Positions 23,106 through 27,748 of a DNA stretch of 27,748 nucleotides are shown here, piece by piece. The notes under the pieces are model-generated. The model was not told the origin of the DNA. It saw only the letters and a list, made by a program, of their open reading frames with translations, and did not search any database. The stretch is from NCBI GenBank assembly GCA_023391155.1, contig JAEWBM010000151.1, positions 1-27,748 on the forward strand, given 5' to 3'. Each line of letters starts with the position of its first letter. The stretch's first letter is position 1. Position numbers and translations under genes: made by a program. The stretch comes from Acidobacteriota bacterium. Its GTDB lineage: Bacteria; Acidobacteriota; Blastocatellia; Pyrinomonadales; Pyrinomonadaceae.

Positions 23106-23804
23106 ATGCAAAAGAGCGAGATCAAAACCGGTGCTTTGGTGACCGAAACGCCCGTAACCGATGACGGCAATGCCAACGTCCTCGACTTTTCCTCAACATT
23201 GCGGGAACTTCGAAAAAATGTCGACCCGTCGCTCCTCCGTCGACGCGAGGGGCTGCGGGATCAAAGCGGAATGCCGAAGGCGGTCGAATATGTGGAATGG
23301 CACACTGTCGCCGACATTCTCGATAGCACTGCTCCGAACTGGGAGCATACGATCAAAGACATCCGCTCCATCGGCGACCATGCCGTCGTCACCGTTGCCA
23401 TAACGATCGACGGCGTCACTCGCGAAGGGATCGGCACCGGCTCGAACCGGTCCGAGATCGGGATCAAAAAGGCCGAGCACGATGCTCTAAAGCGTGCCGC
23501 CGTGAAGTTCGGCATCGCCCGCGACCTTTATAAGCGCGAGTTGGATTCTGAAAATGGGACATCCCGTGACACCGAGTCGCGCCCCGACGACCCGATCGGG
23601 CGTTCCATTTCTGAGCTGGTCACGCCGAGACAGTTAGGGATGCTGAGGGCTCTGGCACGCGAGCGCACCATCGACCTCGATGCGGAATGTTCCCAGACGA
23701 TGAACTGCCGCGTTAACGAATTGTCCCGGCAGGCAGCTTCATACCTTATCGACCGCCTCAGCTCTCTGCCAAAGAACGCCGCTGCGGCCCGAAAAGCTAG
23801 TTAA
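23106..23804 (+). CDS. Rad52/DdrA-like single-strand annealing protein
   Basis: The product is 232 aa with AAGGAG eight bases before the ATG. Residues about 55-150 match the Rad52/Rad22 fold pattern: AVEYVEWHTVADILDSTAP, then paired strands IKDIRSIGDHAVVTVAITI, a GIGTGS turn and the helix KKAEHDALKRAAVKFGIARDLY. Such proteins anneal complementary single strands during recombination and repair; DdrA of Deinococcus protects DNA ends. After an acidic linker, residues about 170-222 (SELVTPRQLGMLRALARER...NELSRQAASYLIDRL) form a helical tail that I recall from other bacterial Rad52-like proteins. The gene is divergent from the XRE regulator, which implies controlled, perhaps damage-linked, expression. 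The fold assignment is good; in vivo activity is inferred. Confidence 0.82.
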   Translation: MQKSEIKTGALVTETPVTDDGNANVLDFSSTLRELRKNVDPSLLRRREGLRDQSGMPKAVEYVEWHTVADILDSTAPNWEHTIKDIRSIGDHAVVTVAITIDGVTREGIGTGSNRSEIGIKKAEHDALKRAAVKFGIARDLYKRELDSENGTSRDTESRPDDPIGRSISELVTPRQLGMLRALARERTIDLDAECSQTMNCRVNELSRQAASYLIDRLSSLPKNAAAARKAS

Positions 23805-23816
23805 AAGATCCACGAT

Positions 23817-23882
23817 GTTTTGAGCTGCGGGCCGGTTTTCTGCCGATAACCAACGCCGGCCTTCCTCATCGCAGCTCAAAAC
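23817..23882. repeat. long two-tier inverted repeat after the Rad52-like gene
   Basis: A perfect 13-bp outer stem (23817-23829 with 23870-23882) encloses a 6-bp GGCCGG/CCGGCC inner stem (23830-23835 with 23856-23861). No U-run follows on either strand. It could act as a structured 3' end or be a mobile palindromic element. Confidence 0.6.
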
Positions 23883-24005
23883 CCTCCTCCCCTCCTATAA
23901 CTATTTACAGCATTAGCGTTCCGTGATAACCTTGCGTTCATTCCGCCAACCTGCGAACTGTACGATCAAGGCCCTCAGAGCGCAGTCGTTCGCGGCTAAA
24001 ATCTT
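23883..24005 (+). other. intergenic stretch upstream of the DUF1579 gene
   Basis: Non-coding and pyrimidine-rich at its start. I see no strong promoter or ribosome binding site. A TAAAAT lies three bases before the ATG at 24006, too close to act as a normal -10 box. Confidence 0.35.
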
Positions 24006-24506
24006 ATGGCACTTCCTGAACAATATCTAAACCTCACCGGTGAATGGAAAGGCACCAATCGGCTTCATCTAAACTGGATGCCGAATCCCATTCTTGAATC
24101 CGACTCAACGGCCGTCGTCCGTCAGCTTGCCCGGGGCCAATGCCTCGAGATCGTCTACACTTGGTCCTATAAGGGAGAGCTGCACGAAGGCATACTTCTT
24201 CTTTCCGGCGATGCGGGCACGGGGGCGATTCGAGCCGTTTGGACCGATTCCTGGCATTCCGCAAACGTCATCATGGTCTGTGACGGCTCTGTGCGGCCCG
24301 ACGGCGGCATATCGGTAAAAGGGTCTTACGCGGTACCTGACCACCCGGATTGGGGTTGGCGAACGGAGATCTTCCTCGACGACCAAGATTTCAACTACGT
24401 GATGTACAACATTTCGCCCGAAGGCCTTGAGGAGCTCGCCGTGGAAACTCGTTTCTCGCGGATCGAAGCGGCCTCGCCGGCGGCCTCCGGAGGTGCTTCA
24501 CCATAG
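24006..24506 (+). CDS. DUF1579-like protein of unknown function
   Basis: The product is 166 aa with no signal peptide or membrane segment, so it is probably cytoplasmic. It begins LTGEWKGTNRLHLNWMP and continues with alternating strands (YTWSYKGELHEGILLLSGD, AVWTDSWHSANVIMVCDG, GSYAVPDHPDWGWRTEIFL). This pattern resembles the lipocalin-like beta barrel of DUF1579 proteins. The function is not known. It is followed after six bases by the secreted NTF2-like gene, so the two are probably one operon. Confidence 0.75.
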   Translation: MALPEQYLNLTGEWKGTNRLHLNWMPNPILESDSTAVVRQLARGQCLEIVYTWSYKGELHEGILLLSGDAGTGAIRAVWTDSWHSANVIMVCDGSVRPDGGISVKGSYAVPDHPDWGWRTEIFLDDQDFNYVMYNISPEGLEELAVETRFSRIEAASPAASGGASP

Positions 24507-24512
24507 GTTCCG

Positions 24513-25427
24513 ATGCGGTACGCGGTTTACCTATTGATTTTCCTCACCTGCCTCGCCGATGCCGCTTACCCGCAAGGCCCAACTGAAGGCCCGCCGAACG
24601 GCCCCGATATCGATCAGATCACTGCACGCATCCGTGAGATAAATCGCTCCTACGAATCCCGCGACCATCGCCCCTTCGAAAGGTACTACCTGGATTCCTA
24701 CGTAAATATTCGAAACAAGGTCGTCTTCAACATCAAGGAACAGCTCATCGCGATGATGCGTTCCGACTCTCATATCCTACGCTCGGGCCGCAAGCCCGAT
24801 CATCTTACCAAGTCTTTCCGAGCCGAAAACCCGGACATCCTTGTCTATAACGATATAGCGGTAGTTTATTCAGCAAAGCTCCACGAATGGGAATACCGCG
24901 GTAGTGCGTGCGTCACTCGTTTCGTTGCAACCGATGTATGGTCCCGCGACGAAGGCGAATGGAAACTCGCCGCGGGCGCGACCAACACTTTCCACTGCGA
25001 TCCACTCCCTTGGAGCCGGCCTCACCCGGCGGTAGCGGCTCTCGGCGACCGGACCACGCCGCCGCGCAGTTCCGATGAATTGGCCTCCAAGGTGAGCTCG
25101 GTCCTCGAAGCGATCGTCAACGAAGGCCCCGAAGTCCGGATAGTAGACGAAGCGCGATTTATCGGAACCGATGGTGAGTCAACGAAGGACGCGGACGAAA
25201 TGATCGCGCTGTTACGGGCCGCCGGCGACCCCGCGCAACGGCTCTCGATCGACGAGGAGGTTTACCTACCGCTCCCGGGCGGAGCCATCTACACCTTTCG
25301 CTCGAAGCTCAGGGGCGACCGCGGCTTTATTGACCGCGGATCCATCACCCAGCACTTCATTTTGTTCGTTGAGATTGACGACCGCCTGAAGATCGCGGCC
25401 GCTCATTCGATCGGTACCGTCGATTAA
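24513..25427 (+). CDS. secreted protein with NTF2/SnoaL-like (DUF4440-type) domain
   Basis: The product is 304 aa. A signal peptide covers 1-20 (cleavage near AYPQ). Residues about 30-155 have the NTF2-like layout: a helix with INRSYESRD, then YLDSYVNIRNK, a DILVYNDIAVV strand and TDVWSRDEGEWKLAAG. Residues about 185-304 repeat a similar order in weaker form (VSSVLEAIVN, DEARFIGTDGE, IYTFRSKL, EIDDRLKIAAAHS), suggesting a tandem second domain. Catalytic residues are not obvious. The role is unknown. The stop overlaps that of the convergent M16 gene by four bases (TTAA). Confidence 0.7.
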   Translation: MRYAVYLLIFLTCLADAAYPQGPTEGPPNGPDIDQITARIREINRSYESRDHRPFERYYLDSYVNIRNKVVFNIKEQLIAMMRSDSHILRSGRKPDHLTKSFRAENPDILVYNDIAVVYSAKLHEWEYRGSACVTRFVATDVWSRDEGEWKLAAGATNTFHCDPLPWSRPHPAVAALGDRTTPPRSSDELASKVSSVLEAIVNEGPEVRIVDEARFIGTDGESTKDADEMIALLRAAGDPAQRLSIDEEVYLPLPGGAIYTFRSKLRGDRGFIDRGSITQHFILFVEIDDRLKIAAAHSIGTVD

Positions 25428-27130
25428 CCGGCTCGAGTGCCTGAAAATGAGAGCTCACCCGGCAGCATCGGAGCCTCTATCGCGCCCGAGATCGTATCAC
25501 CCGCGAGGGCTCCGTTGATCGCAAGCTCGACCGGTTCGCCCTGTATCTCTGTGATCGCCGACGCGGAGAAACGGTCGCCCGTGATCGTTCCGCTTTTGAT
25601 CTCGCCGGTTCCAAGCATGGTGGAAATGCTCCCGGTCACCTCGCTTCCCTGCTGATCAAGCGTCATTTCGATCGGCATCTGCTGACCCTGAAAGTCGAGC
25701 ATTATCTCCCATTTGCCCGAAATGTTTCCCGGCTCGGCCCTCGCTTCTTTTGCGTACGAATTCGCGTCGATCTCTTTGCCGTTCTTATCCATGATCTCGA
25801 TCGTCTCACAATAGGCGCTTGCCTGATCCAGTATTTCGCGAGCATCTCCCACGATCACCATCGCGAAAGAGTCGGGATGAATATATTGGTTAGCCACCCT
25901 GCGGACATCCTCGGTCGAGACCGCATCCACGTTTTCCCGGTACGACTGTAGGTAATCGTGCGGCAGCCCGTAAAGCTCCTGGTTAAGTATCAGGTTCGTT
26001 AGCCCCTCCTGCGTTTCGGCACGGATCGGGAATACACCCGTCAAAAAATTCTTGGCGTCGTTCAGTTCATCCTCGAGCACGTCCTCATCTCGAATGCGCT
26101 CGAGCTCATAAAAGAACTCTTTCAAGGAATCCCCGGTGACCGATGTCCTGACTTCCGCCGTCGCCTCAAAATGCCCGCCGAAACGTTTTGTATCCAACCG
26201 CGTATAAGCACCGTAGGTGTAACCCTTTTCTTCCCGCAAGTTCATAAACACCCGCGAAGAGGCTCCCGCACCTAGGATCTGGTTCATCACGATCACCGGG
26301 AAATAATCGGGGTCATCGCGTCTTATCCCGTGGTTTGCGAGGACTATGTTCGCCTGGGCCGATCCCGGCCTGTCGACAATGGTCAACGTCCGCTCTTTTC
26401 GATCCGGGAAATCAGTTTCTTTATGAAGATGCCTATCACCCGATTCCCAGTCGCCGAAAAGTTCCTCAAGTTCCAAAAGGAATTGGTCCTTTTGTATATC
26501 CCCTACGGCGATAAATACCGCGTTGTTTGGCAGGAATACCTCCCGCCGACGCCGTTCGAGGCTCTCACGCGTCAATCTCTCTACATCGGCCTGCGACGGT
26601 GAGACGGTCCCATAGGGATGCTTCCCGTAAAGCAGCCTCGCGGTTTGTTCCCCTGCGAGAAAGTTCGGCTGCGAACGCTGAAACTTCAGATTCTCGATAG
26701 TATTCTGGCGATAAAGCGCAAGCTCGTTTTCGGGAAAAACCGGGGCGAAGACCGTTTCGGCCATCAGTTCGAGGACCTCTCCACGGTACATCGAGAGCAC
26801 CGAGGCAGCAACTACCGAAAAGTCGTGCGAGGAACTCGCCGAAAGGCTCGCGCCGAGCCGCTCGATCTTTTCCGCTAGTTCGGCACTTGTATGCTCGGTG
26901 GTGCCCTCGGTCACCAGCGTCGTCATCGCACTGGTCAACCCCTTTAACTCGGCGGGGTCGCCCGCATCGCCCGACAGAAACGCCAGGCGAAACGAGCACA
27001 GCGGAATGCGTGGATCGTCAAATATCACCACCCGAAGCCCGTTCGAAAGCGTCGTCCGAAACGCCTCCGGCAGATCAAATTGAACCGGCTCTAAGGACTC
27101 GGGAACGGTGGTTTGAATTGCTTTCGTCAT
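25424..27130 (-). CDS. M16 family peptidase-like subunit lacking the zinc motif, with C-terminal beta domain
   Basis: The product is 568 aa. Residues about 10-455 show the M16 fold (TLSNGLRVVIFDDPRIPLCSFRLAF at the start, RRREVFLPNNAVFIAVGDI, then the DSSR-type middle and GASSRVFMNLREEKGYTYGAYT). Where active members have HxxEH the sequence reads GLTSAMTTLVTEGT, with no His or paired Glu/His, so it is predicted to be non-catalytic. M16 enzymes often pair a catalytic with an inactive subunit, and the gene just upstream is another M16. Residues about 468-568 (SGKWEIMLDFQGQQMP...GSISTMLGTGEIKSG) form an extra beta-rich domain usually absent from M16. No signal peptide is evident. Confidence 0.88.
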   Translation of the reverse strand: MTKAIQTTVPESLEPVQFDLPEAFRTTLSNGLRVVIFDDPRIPLCSFRLAFLSGDAGDPAELKGLTSAMTTLVTEGTTEHTSAELAEKIERLGASLSASSSHDFSVVAASVLSMYRGEVLELMAETVFAPVFPENELALYRQNTIENLKFQRSQPNFLAGEQTARLLYGKHPYGTVSPSQADVERLTRESLERRRREVFLPNNAVFIAVGDIQKDQFLLELEELFGDWESGDRHLHKETDFPDRKERTLTIVDRPGSAQANIVLANHGIRRDDPDYFPVIVMNQILGAGASSRVFMNLREEKGYTYGAYTRLDTKRFGGHFEATAEVRTSVTGDSLKEFFYELERIRDEDVLEDELNDAKNFLTGVFPIRAETQEGLTNLILNQELYGLPHDYLQSYRENVDAVSTEDVRRVANQYIHPDSFAMVIVGDAREILDQASAYCETIEIMDKNGKEIDANSYAKEARAEPGNISGKWEIMLDFQGQQMPIEMTLDQQGSEVTGSISTMLGTGEIKSGTITGDRFSASAITEIQGEPVELAINGALAGDTISGAIEAPMLPGELSFSGTRAG

Positions 27131-27139
27131 AAGGTTCGA

Positions 27140-27748
27140 TCACGCAGCCGCTGCCGGTACTACATCCAACAAAACACGATTATCCGTATCAAGAAAGTCC
27201 GATACGGCCTTTCGGATCTGGTCCGGGCGTATCGCCAACAGCTCATCGAGCTCAGAATTCACCAGGTCCGGGTCGCCGTCGTAAAGCGCGAACTCGGCTA
27301 TCTGCTGGGCGCGGTTCATCGAGGATTGCCGCATTCTCACGGTGTCATTGATCAGCTGGTTTTGCAGCTTCATCATCTCTTCCGAGGTCGGCCCATGTGC
27401 GGCTATGGTCTCGATCTCTTTCATTATAACGGTCCGAATTCGGCTCAGGTCCTGCTCCGGCTTCGGGATCGCTCCGACATAAATACTCGATGGCCCCCGC
27501 CGCTCGTCCGTGAATCCAAAAAGCTGGACGACCGACTCCTCGCCCTTTACGAGCTTCTGATAAAGCCTCGAGCTGTCGCCGTCATAAAGCAGTTTCCCGG
27601 CAAGATATAACGCATCAAACTCAGGGGTCCTCCGTGCCGGGATCTTCCACCCCAAAAGAAACGCGGGCAGCGGCGCGTGGGGATCGTGCCACTCGCGATA
27701 ATCGTCTGCGACTTCCGGCGGCTCGGTCACATCCAATGCGGGCGGAGC
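27140..27748 (-). CDS. M16 family peptidase, C-terminal part (cut by window edge)
   Basis: The frame stays open to the last base; the beginning, where HxxEH would lie, is outside. The visible 200 or so residues match the second half of an M16 peptidase: LPAFLLGWKIPARRTPEFDALYLAGKLLYDGDSSRLYQKLVKGEE, then SIYVGAIPKP and the helical ending. A TTG at 27736 is an internal codon rather than the start. The next gene downstream begins nine bases later and encodes an M16 subunit without the zinc motif, so this one is probably the catalytic partner; that awaits its N-terminus. Confidence 0.85.
   Translation of the reverse strand, partial: APPALDVTEPPEVADDYREWHDPHAPLPAFLLGWKIPARRTPEFDALYLAGKLLYDGDSSRLYQKLVKGEESVVQLFGFTDERRGPSSIYVGAIPKPEQDLSRIRTVIMKEIETIAAHGPTSEEMMKLQNQLINDTVRMRQSSMNRAQQIAEFALYDGDPDLVNSELDELLAIRPDQIRKAVSDFLDTDNRVLLDVVPAAAA

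Noticed and set aside
22927..23106. Prophage remnant suggested by an XRE repressor divergent from a recombination protein
   Set aside because: The layout recalls a phage switch, but there are no integrase, structural or lysis genes nearby and both flanks are ordinary chromosomal genes.
25424..25427. Four-base overlap of convergent stop codons (TTAA)
   Set aside because: A neat but common compaction; no terminator or regulatory signal is attached to it.
1..27748. CRISPR array, rRNA genes, insertion sequences
   Set aside because: No regularly spaced 24-40 base repeats with unique spacers, no rRNA-like stretches and no transposase-like frame or terminal inverted repeats were seen.

Overview
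The window looks like a chromosomal segment of an Acidobacteriota member, most likely Blastocatellia (Pyrinomonadales-like). This is inferred from content: Hanks-type Ser/Thr kinases carrying zinc ribbons, FHA and PEGA domains, an M28 peptidase with an FG-GAP/VCBS tail, paired M16 peptidases, and DUF1579/DUF4440 proteins, in moderately high-GC DNA. It is mostly ordinary chromosome. I see no phage, insertion sequence, CRISPR array or rRNA.

Left part (1-7240). Two short 11-bp-period tandem arrays precede a secreted M28 aminopeptidase with six calcium-binding FG-GAP-type repeats, ended by a bidirectional terminator. Facing it is a minus-strand signalling cluster: a Ser/Thr kinase with PEGA and three C-terminal zinc ribbons, a zinc-ribbon/membrane/lectin-like protein, a frameshifted zinc-ribbon DUF4190 membrane protein, and an FHA-zinc ribbon-kinase. 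A tRNA-Lys(CTT) gene follows on the plus strand, then a minus-strand FHA-PrsW fusion (predicted intramembrane protease). Together these suggest a phospho-threonine signalling neighbourhood.

Middle (9198-18379, all minus). A HARE-HTH coiled-coil protein, a long-chain polyprenyl diphosphate synthase, YajQ, TatD, a BrnT/BrnA-type toxin-antitoxin pair whose antitoxin gene overlaps tatD, methionyl-tRNA synthetase, a second secreted M28 peptidase with a PA domain, GTP cyclohydrolase I, and LarC translationally coupled to folE.

Right part. On the plus strand: a small secreted protein, argS and a DAHP synthase. Then a small membrane protein and an XRE regulator (minus), divergent from a Rad52/DdrA-like single-strand annealing protein (plus). 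Their shared 178-bp control region has back-to-back sigma70-type promoters and repeated motifs. A long two-tier hairpin follows the Rad52-like gene. Next come a DUF1579 protein and a secreted NTF2-like protein (plus), and a tail-to-tail M16 peptidase pair (minus): a subunit without the zinc motif, and its upstream partner cut by the window edge.

Points most worth a second look: the XRE/Rad52-like divergon, the FHA-PrsW fusion beside FHA/kinase genes, three Shine-Dalgarno-less genes whose -10 boxes predict leaderless mRNAs, and the DUF4190 frameshift.
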